DNA from: Rhizosphaericola sp047606825 | GTDB lineage: Bacteria; Bacteroidota; Bacteroidia; Chitinophagales; Chitinophagaceae | Direction of reading: 5' to 3' | Length of the DNA: 10,377 nt | NCBI GenBank assembly: GCA_047606825.1 | Contig: JASGDY010000101.1 | Span: 1 to 10,377 of the forward strand | Part shown: in pieces, positions 1 through 7,243 of the stretch | How positions within the stretch are numbered: position 1 is the stretch's first letter | Layout: every line of letters starts with the position of its first letter | Program-made: the position numbers and the translations under genes | Notes under the pieces: generated by a model | Database searches by the model: none | What the model saw: the letters and a program-made list of their open reading frames with translations, nothing else | Told to the model about the DNA's origin: nothing

Positions 1-88
1 ACCTCTTACCGTTCCGAACAGAGCAGTTAAGCCCCCCATGGCCGATGGTACTCGGGCAGAGTCCCCGGGAGAGTAGGTAGCCGCCGTA
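1..88 (+). rRNA. rrf: 5S ribosomal RNA, 3' part (5' end outside window)
   Basis: The sequence matches the conserved body and 3' arm of bacterial 5S rRNA: the CCGAACAGAG loop-B region, the GTTAAGCCCCCC stretch, the CCGATGGTACT segment and the closing GAGAGTAGGT arm. About the first quarter to third of the gene lies before base 1. The 3' end is set near base 88, where the helix-I strand (GCCGCCG) finishes, and could be off by a few bases. A strong terminator follows at 100-139, so this is the end of a ribosomal RNA operon transcribed rightward. Confidence 0.95.
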
Positions 89-99
89 TTTATCCGCCA

Positions 100-139
100 G
101 GGAAGCCCCGCGTCGCATGACGCGGGGCTTCCCTTTTTT
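100..139 (+). terminator. intrinsic terminator of the rRNA operon
   Basis: A perfect 15-bp GC-rich stem (100-114 pairing with 119-133, arm GGGAAGCCCCGCGTC) with a GCAT loop is followed at once by six T residues (134-139). It lies about 12 bp after the 5S end and is well placed to stop rRNA transcription. Confidence 0.93.
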
Positions 140-264
140 GTTCCTACAACATTGCCCGTCTTCGGAGACTGGATTCGGCAAGGCTAAGGAGTTGTCAAAA
201 AAGATTAATGAAAGCTTTGAGAATTGCGTGGAGAGATGTAGTACCCAATATAAGTATCCGAAAT

Positions 265-302
265 AAAAATGGGCTGTCTTGACTTTTAGACAGCCCATTT
301 TT
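265..302. terminator. bidirectional intrinsic terminator
   Basis: A 15-bp perfect stem (265-279 with 288-302, centre GGGCTGTCT/AGACAGCCC) has A-rich outer bases on the left and T-rich outer bases on the right, so it can work from both strands. On the minus strand it sits 11 bp after the stop codon of the gene at 314-1279 and probably ends the kinase/regulator operon. On the plus strand it is a second barrier to rRNA read-through. Confidence 0.88.
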
Positions 303-313
303 ATTATTGCCGG

Positions 314-1279
314 TTAGAATGTATTGTTTTCTGTTTCTTTCATTGGATGTGGAACTGGGACGTTTTTGCTTGCCGGATCTGATGAGAACATGTCCTTTAT
401 ATGTACCCATCTGCCGTCTTTCCATTTGAATCCTTCATATAGCCCGCTCGGAATCAAGGTCGTTTTTTGCCAAGGTTTGTTGTTGTCGCTCACTAAGTGG
501 TCGAATACTATTGCGTTTAATTCGGCATCATAATTAAGTCGAGCTTTGGTGTCTTTTTTATATTCAAAAAGAAATCGTTCGGTAGGAGGCTCGATTTTTA
601 TCGTGTCATATTCATATTGAAAAACGGGAGCACCAAATTCGGGTTCACCTTTGCTGTTGAAGGTAAGAATGTCAATCCATTTTCTTGTTGTTAGAAAATC
701 GTTGTCGTCAAGTCCCAACAATGTATAATAGTCTTTGTTTTTATAGGTGTTTTTTAGAATTTTATAGTATAACGCCCCAATCCATTGCTTGGCCGAACGT
801 ACAGAATCATAAGGTTTTTCCGTAAACTCTGAATAGTCAAATAATGGGAACAATTTTAATTTCCCGTCTTTGGTGTTCATCTGGATGGCACCATACTGTC
901 TATAATAATTATCATCTTTTTGCAGTTCCCATGTAAATATACGAAAGCTGTTGTCTGGTGCATTTTCGATGGAAATCATTGGCAAAGAATCAAAGGGATA
1001 TAGAAACGAATAAGGCGTTTCTAATGTTTTGACAAGTCTTTTGACAAAATCCGTATTTGCCGCCAAACGTATTTCAAACATTTCGGAAAATATCATCTTT
1101 TCCGCATAAGGTTTTAGTTCTGCTTCTTTCTGCTTCAATACCTGGCTGTCTGGCATTTGAGCGAGGCTATGTACACCGGAAAGCGTTAATAGAATCGGGA
1201 ATATATAATGATAATTCATTCCATTTTTTTTAGATTGCATGGAAATTCTATGCCATTTCATATTTTCATTCTTAGTCAT
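314..1279 (-). CDS. secreted protein of unknown function
   Basis: An open frame of 321 residues whose family I do not recognise. Residues 21-41 look like a signal peptide: a hydrophobic core (YIFPILLTLSGV) ends in HSLA-Q, a plausible signal peptidase I site. No lipobox cysteine is present there, so the mature protein is probably periplasmic or exported. The mature part is soluble-looking, rich in Lys, Asp, Tyr and Trp, with no further membrane segment and no motif I can assign. The start is uncertain. Met1 lies 4 nt after the preceding stop, which suits translational coupling, but Met14 (codon at 1240) or Met21 (codon at 1219) would give more normal signal-peptide n-regions. It is the last gene of the kinase-regulator-sulfoxide reductase series and is followed by a terminator. 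The frame is intact. Confidence 0.8.
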   Translation of the reverse strand: MTKNENMKWHRISMQSKKNGMNYHYIFPILLTLSGVHSLAQMPDSQVLKQKEAELKPYAEKMIFSEMFEIRLAANTDFVKRLVKTLETPYSFLYPFDSLPMISIENAPDNSFRIFTWELQKDDNYYRQYGAIQMNTKDGKLKLFPLFDYSEFTEKPYDSVRSAKQWIGALYYKILKNTYKNKDYYTLLGLDDNDFLTTRKWIDILTFNSKGEPEFGAPVFQYEYDTIKIEPPTERFLFEYKKDTKARLNYDAELNAIVFDHLVSDNNKPWQKTTLIPSGLYEGFKWKDGRWVHIKDMFSSDPASKNVPVPHPMKETENNTF

Positions 1280-1283
1280 GTCG

Positions 1284-1757
1284 TTAAAAATGTAGTAATT
1301 GTATTATCTGTTCCAGATACTTTTTGTCTGTCTCGTCAAAACTGTTAAATTGGTCACTGTCTATGTCCAATAACGCCACAACTTTTTGTTCTTGAATAAT
1401 AGGGACGACAATCTCTGACCGAGAAAAACTGCTGCATGCGATGTGTCCCGGAAATGCTTCAACATCAGGAACAATAAGAGTTTCAGCACGTTGCCATGCA
1501 GTACCGCAGACTCCTCGACCTTTGGCGATACGTGTACAGGCAACCGGGCCTTGGAACGGACCTAATACCAGATGCGTGTTTTTGACAATATAAAAACCTA
1601 TCCAAAACCATTGAAACTGTTGCCGCAACGCCGCAGCCATATTCGCCATATTGGCTACTATATCTTCTTCTCCATCCAGCAATGCCTTTATCTGTGGAAA
1701 CAGATTTTCGTACTGTTCTGTTTTTGAACCTTTTTGAATTAATAGATCCTCTGCCAT
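1284..1757 (-). CDS. msrC: free methionine-(R)-sulfoxide reductase (GAF domain, fRMsr)
   Basis: Reduces free L-methionine-(R)-S-oxide to methionine in the cytoplasm, recycled by thioredoxin in known members. The 157-residue protein is a single GAF domain of normal length for the family. The signature regions are visible: VLGPFQGPVACTRI (64-77), GRGVCGTAW (80-88), and VPDV plus FPGHIACSSFSRSEIVVP (96-119). Cysteines at 74, 84 and 108 have the same spacing (10 and 24) as the catalytic and resolving cysteines of the E. coli enzyme YebR/MsrC, so the active site appears complete. It starts 10 bp after the response-regulator stop codon and ends about 4 bp before the secreted-protein frame, which points to co-transcription. 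A link to two-component signalling is inferred from position only. Confidence 0.93.
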   Translation of the reverse strand: MAEDLLIQKGSKTEQYENLFPQIKALLDGEEDIVANMANMAAALRQQFQWFWIGFYIVKNTHLVLGPFQGPVACTRIAKGRGVCGTAWQRAETLIVPDVEAFPGHIACSSFSRSEIVVPIIQEQKVVALLDIDSDQFNSFDETDKKYLEQIIQLLHF

Positions 1758-1767
1758 TTTTGTATGT

Positions 1768-2496
1768 TTAAAAACTCATCATTTCGCGAAACTTGACTGT
1801 CTGTCGGCGGCTAACTTCCACTTTTTCGTCGCCTTTCAAAGTTACTAAAAGTCCGCTATTAAAATAAGGTTCGATGTTTTCGATCCATTTAAGGTTGACA
1901 ATATGTTTACGGCTTGTTCGGAAAAAATATTTTTCATCCAGTCGCTCTTCCAGCGCATTCAAGGATTTGAGGATGAGCGGTCGGTTGTTTCCGAAATAAA
2001 CTTTTGTATAGTTGCCTGTGCTTTCAAACAGCCTGATTTCTTCTAATTTGACAAACCAGCATTTCTCTCCGTCTTTTACAAACACTTGGTCCTGGTCTGT
2101 CAAGAGTTTTTTGTTGAGTTCTTGGCTTCCCGTGTTTTTGCCGATATGTTTTTCTAACTTATGTATGGCTTCTGCAAGTCGTTGCGGGTCGATAGGTTTC
2201 ATCAGATAGTCCAAAGCATTGACCTCAAAGGCTTTCAGTGCATAGTCGTCATACGCCGTCGTAAATATCACGTTAGGTGTAAAGGACAATTCGCTCAACA
2301 TGTCGAAACCTGTCTTTCCTGGCATCTGGATGTCAAGAAAAATAAGGTCAGGATGCAGGTTGTCGATGTTGTCGATGCCCTCTTCGGCATTGGAAGCCTC
2401 GCCTACTATCTCAATGTTGCCAAAGTCTTGTAAAAGTCTTTTCAATTCAGCGCGAGCGAGCCTTTCGTCGTCTATAATTAAGGTTTTTAGAATCAT
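1768..2496 (-). CDS. LytTR-family response regulator
   Basis: A two-domain DNA-binding response regulator of 242 residues, the normal length for the LytR/AgrA type. Residues 1-120 are the receiver domain: acidic pair D9-D10, phospho-acceptor D55 in LIFLDIQMPG, T80 in the FTTAYDDYAL stretch, and K100 before Pro. Residues about 136-240 are the LytTR DNA-binding domain, with the FESTGNYTKVY, RTSRKHIVNL and VSRRQTVKFRE stretches. The start ATG lies 11 bp after the histidine-kinase stop, so the two form a matched pair in one transcript. LytTR regulators typically bind paired direct repeats; a candidate pair lies upstream of the kinase gene at 3643-3670. The stimulus and targets cannot be read from the sequence. 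Confidence 0.96.
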   Translation of the reverse strand: MILKTLIIDDERLARAELKRLLQDFGNIEIVGEASNAEEGIDNIDNLHPDLIFLDIQMPGKTGFDMLSELSFTPNVIFTTAYDDYALKAFEVNALDYLMKPIDPQRLAEAIHKLEKHIGKNTGSQELNKKLLTDQDQVFVKDGEKCWFVKLEEIRLFESTGNYTKVYFGNNRPLILKSLNALEERLDEKYFFRTSRKHIVNLKWIENIEPYFNSGLLVTLKGDEKVEVSRRQTVKFREMMSF

Positions 2497-2507
2497 GATT
2501 TATAGGG

Positions 2508-3590
2508 TTAAGCTTTAATGGACAATGGGATTTTCATCGTTGCGGTAACTTGGTTATCTGTATTTTGCATTAAAGAAAAAGAGGCTTTGTCTCCAAATAG
2601 CAATGCCAGTCTGTCTGTCGTACTCTTGATACCGAAACCTTCGCTATTGTTATAGCGATGTATTTTTCCTGTGTTTTTTACTTCAATATAACAATTTTCC
2701 AGTTTGGGGAATGCGATGATTTCAATTTCCCCACCGTTGATTTCTTTGCTGATGCCATGTTTTATGGCGTTTTCGACGAGTGTCTGCAATGACATGGGTG
2801 GAATCTCCTGTGACAGCAAATCCTCGTCAATCCTCGTCTGTACGTGTAGCCGGTCTTCGAACCGAATACTTTCCAGTGCAAGATAATCATTGACGATCCG
2901 CAGCTCTTCCTGCAACGTGGTTGTTTTTCTTTTCTCGACCTGCATACTACTGCGTAGGAGGTTGCTGAGTTCGGTTATGGCTAGTCTTGCTCTTTGTGGG
3001 TCTTCCTCTACCAGTGCCCTGATACTGTTCAGCGCATTAAAGATAAAATGCGGATTGATGTGTGCCTTGATGGTATTGAGTTCCAGGTCTTTGATGGTAT
3101 TTTCTAGCCGAGCCTTGGCAAGAGCCTCGGAATTGCTTTTTTTAACATAGTGATAGGAAAAATAAAGCAAGTTCCATATTAGGATCAATACAATAGTAAA
3201 TATCCATTGGATGAACCATCGTCCTATCAAGGAATACCTTGCGTCGTATTTATAATATCTGGTAAAGACAAAAACAATCATGTACAATACCGAATATATG
3301 AGCGAGTAGCTTAATGTTAAATATATCAACTGCACGACTTGTGCAGAAAACGACCTATTTAAAATATTGTGTTTAATAATTCGTTTCCGAATAGCATTAG
3401 TAATAAAATATCCAATTACGGTTTCCGCAATGGCAACAATGTAGGTTGCTCTCGTTGGGCCGTTGCCCATCGTCAACTGTATCAGCCATATAATTAAAAA
3501 ATAACATAGCCAGCCGACTATCTGGACAATCTGGAAAATGCTTTTTTCATTTACCCTTAGCTGTTTTGTATTTTTTGTTTCTGTATGCAT
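2508..3590 (-). CDS. LytS/YpdA-type sensor histidine kinase
   Basis: A membrane histidine kinase of 360 residues. The N-terminal part has four likely membrane spans (about 20-40, 47-66, 85-110 and 125-147) and no large periplasmic domain, so any signal is probably sensed within or near the membrane. After a short coiled linker (about 150-175) comes the His_kinase domain with INPHFIFNALNSI (178-190), where H181 is the phosphorylated histidine. The ATPase part follows: N-box ENAIKHG (273-279) and a glycine motif EGFGIKSTTDRL (317-328). Length and layout are normal for the family. It is the first gene of the tight kinase-regulator-fRMsr-secreted protein series. The 79-bp gap upstream carries a direct-repeat pair (3643-3670) that may be its own regulator's binding site. 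Confidence 0.95.
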   Translation of the reverse strand: MHTETKNTKQLRVNEKSIFQIVQIVGWLCYFLIIWLIQLTMGNGPTRATYIVAIAETVIGYFITNAIRKRIIKHNILNRSFSAQVVQLIYLTLSYSLIYSVLYMIVFVFTRYYKYDARYSLIGRWFIQWIFTIVLILIWNLLYFSYHYVKKSNSEALAKARLENTIKDLELNTIKAHINPHFIFNALNSIRALVEEDPQRARLAITELSNLLRSSMQVEKRKTTTLQEELRIVNDYLALESIRFEDRLHVQTRIDEDLLSQEIPPMSLQTLVENAIKHGISKEINGGEIEIIAFPKLENCYIEVKNTGKIHRYNNSEGFGIKSTTDRLALLFGDKASFSLMQNTDNQVTATMKIPLSIKA

Positions 3591-3642
3591 CTTGTATTTG
3601 CAAGTAACGCTTTCTGGTTAAGAGAGGGAAATACAATCAGGC

Positions 3643-3670
3643 TGACTGGTCAAATAGTCGTATGACTGGT
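3643..3670 (-). promoter_or_regulatory. candidate LytTR-regulator binding site (paired direct repeats)
   Basis: The 8-mer TGACTGGT occurs at 3643-3650 and again at 3663-3670, with 12 bp between. On the coding strand of the kinase this reads ACCAGTCA, N12, ACCAGTCA. Known LytTR regulators such as AgrA bind two roughly 9-bp direct repeats with a 12-bp spacer, and CAGTCA resembles the CAGTTA core of AgrA sites. The pair lies 53-80 bp upstream of the kinase start and directly follows the stop codon of the preceding gene. The repeats are seen; regulation by the adjacent response regulator is inferred. Confidence 0.5.
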
Positions 3671-3933
3671 TATCTTGTTGCCTTTTTCAGTTCGAAAATG
3701 ATGTCGTCGAGACCGTTTAGTTTTATTTCATAAACGGTTTGGAGGAGGATGCCCAGCTTGCCCTTTGGAAATCCTCCTTTTCGGAGAAACCATTCGAGGT
3801 AACCGACCGGCAGGTCGCAGAGCAATGTGTCCTTGTATTTTCCGAACGGCATTTTTGTTTTTACCATGTCTATCAGTAAACTTGGATTGGCTCCAAAATC
3901 TTTTGCGTCCATATTGTATGCAAGATACTTCAT
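3670..3933 (-). CDS. DUF3820 family protein
   Basis: A small cytoplasmic protein of 87 residues belonging to DUF3820 (a family also labelled putative quorum-sensing-regulated virulence factor). The hallmark blocks are present: KTKMPFGKYKDTLLCDLPVG (26-45), YLEWFLRKGGFPKGKLG (45-61) and VYEIKLNGLDDI (67-78). The biochemical role of the family is not established and I assign none. The length is normal. Met1 and Met8 (codon at 3912) are both possible starts; neither has a convincing ribosome binding site, and family members often begin close to the MPFGKYK block. It is divergent from cysH, sharing a 118-bp promoter region, and lies 79 bp before the histidine kinase. Confidence 0.88.
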   Translation of the reverse strand: MKYLAYNMDAKDFGANPSLLIDMVKTKMPFGKYKDTLLCDLPVGYLEWFLRKGGFPKGKLGILLQTVYEIKLNGLDDIIFELKKATR

Positions 3934-3954
3934 CCGCGGCTAAAAAATATTTTC

Positions 3955-3984
3955 TTGTAGGTTGGAATTATTCTCGTAATTTTG
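3955..3984 (+). promoter_or_regulatory. Bacteroidetes-type promoter of the sulfate-assimilation operon
   Basis: TTG at 3955-3957 is followed after 19 bp by TAATTTTG (3977-3984). This fits the Bacteroidetes primary-sigma consensus (TTTG, about 19 bp, TAnnTTTG) with an exact -7 element. Transcription would begin near 3988-3991 and give a leader of about 60 nt before the cysH ATG at 4052. The leader holds a small 5-bp hairpin (4009-4022) and an A-rich stretch before the start codon, with no clear Shine-Dalgarno sequence. Confidence 0.6.
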
Positions 3985-3985
3985 C

Positions 3986-4004
3986 CTACCATATTTGTAG
4001 ACTA
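3986..4004 (+). promoter_or_regulatory. candidate operator at the cysH transcription start
   Basis: An inverted repeat CTAC, N7, GTAG (3986-3989 and 3997-4000) overlaps the predicted transcription start and runs into the near-palindrome TAGACTA (3998-4004). This is a suitable place for a repressor. The complementary heptamer TAGTCTA appears at 7383-7389 in the gap before the siroheme methyltransferase gene. No regulator gene is present in the window, so the call is tentative. Confidence 0.3.
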
Positions 4005-4051
4005 AATAAGGTTTCTCAACCTGTCGTAGATAGAAGAAAAATATTAAATAA

Positions 4052-4771
4052 ATGGTTGAAAATCAGTTACATATAATTGAAGAACGGTTGAAAAACCTGG
4101 ATGAAATAGCATCCTTGCAATTGTTGGATAATTTGTTTCCTGGCAAGGTCGTATTTTCGACGAGTTTTGGGTTAGAGGACCAGGTGGTTGCGGACCTGAT
4201 TTTTTCCCATCATATCGGAATCAACGTGTTTACATTGGATACGGGGCGTATGTTTAGCGAGACCTACTATACCTGGAACCAGACCAACGAACGATATGGT
4301 GCGAAAGTGAAAGCCTATTATCCGCAGCAGGAAGCCTTGGAAAACTACGTGCTGGGCAATGGTCCCAACGCTTTTTACGAATCTGTCGAACTACGTAAAC
4401 AATGTTGCTACATTCGGAAAGTCGAACCTTTGTCAAGGGCGTTAAATGGCAACAGTGTGTGGATTACGGGAATGCGTGCAGAGCAGTCGCCGGATCGGAA
4501 AGACCTGCCACAGTTGGAGTGGGACGAGACGAATAATATCTACAAATTTCATCCATTGCTCCATTGGAGTTTTGACAAAGTGAAACGCTATATCACAGAT
4601 TATAACGTACCTTACAATCCCTTACACGACAAGGGTTTTGTAAGTATAGGCTGTCAACCTTGCACCCGTGCTATCCGCGAGGGCGAGGATTTCAGGGCTG
4701 GTCGTTGGTGGTGGGAAGACAATAGTAAAAAAGAATGTGGATTACACATACATGCCACGGCAGCACATTAA
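4052..4771 (+). CDS. cysH: adenylyl-sulfate (APS) reductase, iron-sulfur type
   Basis: Reduces APS to sulfite and AMP using thioredoxin, in the cytoplasm, after CysDN makes APS. The protein has 239 residues. The PP-loop-type nucleotide site is STSFGLEDQ (36-44), with the LDTGRMFSET region at 62-71. The cysteine pair CC at 118-119 and CxxC at 201-204 (GCQPC) bind a [4Fe-4S] cluster, which marks the APS-specific type and not the cluster-free PAPS reductase. The C-terminal ECGLH (228-232) supplies the catalytic cysteine, C229. This agrees with the absence of APS kinase (cysC) in the window. It is the first gene after the predicted promoter and 30 bp ahead of cysD. Confidence 0.96.
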   Translation: MVENQLHIIEERLKNLDEIASLQLLDNLFPGKVVFSTSFGLEDQVVADLIFSHHIGINVFTLDTGRMFSETYYTWNQTNERYGAKVKAYYPQQEALENYVLGNGPNAFYESVELRKQCCYIRKVEPLSRALNGNSVWITGMRAEQSPDRKDLPQLEWDETNNIYKFHPLLHWSFDKVKRYITDYNVPYNPLHDKGFVSIGCQPCTRAIREGEDFRAGRWWWEDNSKKECGLHIHATAAH

Positions 4772-4801
4772 TCGTTGACTTATTTTTCTTTTAAACAATA
4801 T

Positions 4802-5707
4802 ATGAGTTATCATTTGGATTATCTGGATCAGTTGGAAGCTGAGTCCATTCATATTTTCAGGGAAGTGGCGGGACAGTTTGAACATCCTGCGTTGTTGTTC
4901 AGTGGTGGCAAGGATTCTATCGTGTTGGTGCACTTGGCTTTGAAAGCTTTCAGACCTAGTAAGTTTCCTTTTCCGTTGGTGCATATCGACACAGGCCACA
5001 ATTTCCCGGAAGCGTTGGAATTCCGTGACCAGTTGGCAGAACGCATCGGTGAAAAATTGATTGTCCGCAATGTCGGCGACACGATTAAGGAAAAAGGGTT
5101 GACCGAACCGAAAGGTAAATTTGCCAGCCGCAACGCTTTGCAGACCTATACTTTACTGGACACGATACAGGAGTTTGAGTTTGATGCTTGCATCGGCGGT
5201 GCGCGGAGGGACGAGGAAAAAGCAAGAGCCAAAGAACGTATCTTTTCCGTGCGGGATGATTTCGGACAATGGAATCCCAAGATGCAGCGTCCGGAACTTT
5301 GGAGTATCTACAACGGAAAAATCCACAAAGGTGAAAACGTGCGTGTGTTTCCCATCAGCAACTGGACGGAACTCGATATCTGGAATTATATCAAAAGGGA
5401 AAACATCGCGCTGCCGAGCATTTATTTTTCGCATGAAAGGGAGGTGTTGGAATACCAAGACCAACTTATCGCGGTATCGTCTTTTATCCAACTGGAACCG
5501 CAAGATGTTGTCGTTACCAAGTCCGTTCGTTACCGCACGGTCGGCGATATGACCTGTACCGCAGCCGTCGCCTCCGAAGCACATACACTTGACGACATTA
5601 TCCACGAAATCATCGCCACCAATACCAGCGAACGGGGACAGACACGCATCGACGACAAGGTCTCGGAAGCAGCAATGGAAGACCGGAAGAAAAATGGATA
5701 TTTTTAA
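4802..5707 (+). CDS. cysD: sulfate adenylyltransferase subunit 2 (CysD)
   Basis: Catalytic adenylyltransferase subunit of ATP sulfurylase. With CysN it converts ATP and sulfate to APS and pyrophosphate. The chosen ATG gives 301 residues starting MSYHLDYLDQ, almost exactly the E. coli length (302). The PP-loop SGGKDS is at 34-39, followed by HIDTGHNFPE (61-70), and the C-terminus ends in the usual EAAMEDRKKNGYF. A TTG at 4775 would add nine residues but has no support. All family blocks are intact. Its gene lies 30 bp after cysH and 294 bp before its partner cysN, a wide separation for two subunits of one enzyme; the gap carries a tandem repeat and a palindrome. Confidence 0.96.
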   Translation: MSYHLDYLDQLEAESIHIFREVAGQFEHPALLFSGGKDSIVLVHLALKAFRPSKFPFPLVHIDTGHNFPEALEFRDQLAERIGEKLIVRNVGDTIKEKGLTEPKGKFASRNALQTYTLLDTIQEFEFDACIGGARRDEEKARAKERIFSVRDDFGQWNPKMQRPELWSIYNGKIHKGENVRVFPISNWTELDIWNYIKRENIALPSIYFSHEREVLEYQDQLIAVSSFIQLEPQDVVVTKSVRYRTVGDMTCTAAVASEAHTLDDIIHEIIATNTSERGQTRIDDKVSEAAMEDRKKNGYF

Positions 5708-5735
5708 TTAAAAATTGAGAATTAATAATTGAGAA
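5708..5735 (+). repeat. short AT-rich tandem repeat after cysD
   Basis: Two adjacent 14-bp units, TTAAAAATTGAGAA (5708-5721) and TTAATAATTGAGAA (5722-5735), differ at one base and begin directly after the cysD stop codon. AT-rich near-repeats of this kind are common between Bacteroidetes genes. No function is apparent. An 18-codon frame starting at the ATG at 5735 follows but has no supporting feature. Confidence 0.6.
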
Positions 5736-5800
5736 TGAAGGACGAGATGGAATTTTTAATATATGCTGAGTTGCGTAAAAACAGGTATTGAAGAAAGTAG

Positions 5801-5846
5801 ACACCTCACCGTCATTCCCGCCTACGCGGGAATGACGGTGAGGTGT
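5801..5846. repeat. 21-bp-arm palindrome, copy 1 (REP-like)
   Basis: A perfect inverted repeat: 5801-5821 pairs with 5826-5846 around a 4-base loop, CTAC. The inner arm is GTCATTCCCGC, a core widely seen in intergenic palindromes of many bacteria. A related copy lies at 7442-7483. No run of T follows directly, so it is not a standard intrinsic terminator, although the RNA would form a very stable hairpin between cysD and cysN. The remaining sequence up to 6001 is AT-rich and shows no gene. Confidence 0.9.
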
Positions 5847-6001
5847 TCATTGGTTAGTGGGGTTTTTATTGCAACACTCAATATAAAAAAACATTCATCT
5901 TTATTATTACTACTTCAAAAGAAAGTTTAAAAAAAGAAGAGAAATAATGATTCGGCTGAGATTCAAAATATCTAAATTATTCACTATTAACTTGTAAAAC
6001 A

Positions 6002-7243
6002 TTGGATTTACTAAGATTTATCACAGCAGGAAGTGTGGACGACGGTAAGAGTACGCTTATCGGCCGTTTGCTATATGACAGTAAAAATATCCTGGTGGAC
6101 CAGTTGGATGCGCTGGAACGTAGTAGCAAGTCACGTGGTGACGGCAGTGTTGATTTGGCATTATTGACAGACGGTCTACGTGCGGAAAGGGAACAGGGTA
6201 TTACCATTGACGTCGCCTATAAATATTTTTCCACGGACAAACGAAAGTTTATCATCGCGGACGCACCTGGACATATACAGTACACGCGCAACATGGTGAC
6301 GGGAGCGAGCAATTCCGAACTGATTATCATATTGGTCGATGCGCGCAACGGCGTGGTCGAGCAGACGCGCAGGCATTCCATCATCGCGTCTTTGCTCCAT
6401 CTTCCCAATGTAGTCGTGGCAATTAATAAAATGGATTTGGTCGATTATAGTTCCGAACGTTATGCCGAAATCATACAGGACTATGAAGAAGTCGCCAATG
6501 CTTTGGAATTAAAAAATGTCACTTACATTCCGATTAGCGCGTTGGATGGAGACAATATTGTCGATGCTTCTGTCAATATGCCGTGGTATAAAGGACAGAC
6601 GCTGTTGCATCTATTGGAAACCGTAGAAGTCAGTAACCATACGGATTTAGAACATGCGCGTTTTCCTGTACAGTTGGTGATACGCCCCCAGACTGCCGAA
6701 TATCCTGATTATAGAGGCTATGCTGGAAAAGTAACGAGCGGCATTTTTAGAAAAGGTGATAAAGTTGTCGTACATCCGTCCGAGATAGAAGCGACGATAA
6801 AAGCGGTGGAGTTAAACAACCAAGAAGTCGATGTGATATTTGCACCACAAAGTGCCGTCATTCATCTGGAAGAGGATGTGGATATTAGCCGTGGCGATAC
6901 GATTGCTAAAAAAGACGATTCTTTGATATTAAGCCAGGATATCGATGCACTTGTCTGTTGGATGGACGAAAAACCATTGACGATAGGAAAACGTTATCTA
7001 CTGCAACATAATAGTAAAGTTGTCCCTGTCGTCGTCAAGGACATCAAATACAAATTAGACGTCAATACACTCGCACAGCAGGAGAATCCAGGAAAAGCAC
7101 AGCTTAATGAAATCGTTGCTGTCTATATCAAGACCGCATCTCCATTGGCTTATGATGCCTATAAAGAATTGCGTAGCAACGGCGGTGCTATATTGATTGA
7201 CGATACGAGTTACGTAACGGTCGGTGCTGTGTTGATGCAGTGA
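6002..7243 (+). CDS. cysN: sulfate adenylyltransferase subunit 1, GTPase (CysN)
   Basis: Regulatory GTPase subunit of ATP sulfurylase, which couples GTP hydrolysis to APS formation by CysD. The 413 residues form an EF-Tu-like G domain: G1 GSVDDGKS (10-17), the GIT of G2 (66-68), G3 DAPGH (87-91), G4 NKMD (142-145) and a SALDGDN G5 region. Two beta-barrel domains follow (about 215-413). There is no fused APS kinase, in line with the APS reductase upstream. The start is a TTG. The frame is open back to a TGA at 5957-5959 but contains no ATG or GTG, and MDLLRFITAGSVDDGKS matches the usual N-terminus, so TTG is the best choice. No Shine-Dalgarno sequence is visible. Confidence 0.94.
   Translation: MDLLRFITAGSVDDGKSTLIGRLLYDSKNILVDQLDALERSSKSRGDGSVDLALLTDGLRAEREQGITIDVAYKYFSTDKRKFIIADAPGHIQYTRNMVTGASNSELIIILVDARNGVVEQTRRHSIIASLLHLPNVVVAINKMDLVDYSSERYAEIIQDYEEVANALELKNVTYIPISALDGDNIVDASVNMPWYKGQTLLHLLETVEVSNHTDLEHARFPVQLVIRPQTAEYPDYRGYAGKVTSGIFRKGDKVVVHPSEIEATIKAVELNNQEVDVIFAPQSAVIHLEEDVDISRGDTIAKKDDSLILSQDIDALVCWMDEKPLTIGKRYLLQHNSKVVPVVVKDIKYKLDVNTLAQQENPGKAQLNEIVAVYIKTASPLAYDAYKELRSNGGAILIDDTSYVTVGAVLMQ

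Noticed and set aside
4009..4022. Riboswitch in the cysH leader
   Set aside because: Only a 5-bp hairpin with a 4-base loop is visible in a leader of about 60 nt; no known sulfur-related riboswitch pattern such as SAM could be recognised.
4775..4801. Upstream TTG start for cysD adding nine residues
   Set aside because: The ATG at 4802 gives a protein of the standard length with the usual CysD N-terminus; the upstream segment adds nothing the family shares.
5153..5605. 150-codon minus-strand open frame inside cysD
   Set aside because: It lies fully antisense to a conserved gene, its product shows no recognisable features, and it is explained by codon bias of cysD.
5801..5846. Palindrome as an intrinsic terminator separating cysD from cysN
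   Set aside because: No T run follows the stem directly, and ending transcription there would separate the two subunits of one enzyme without a convincing promoter for cysN.
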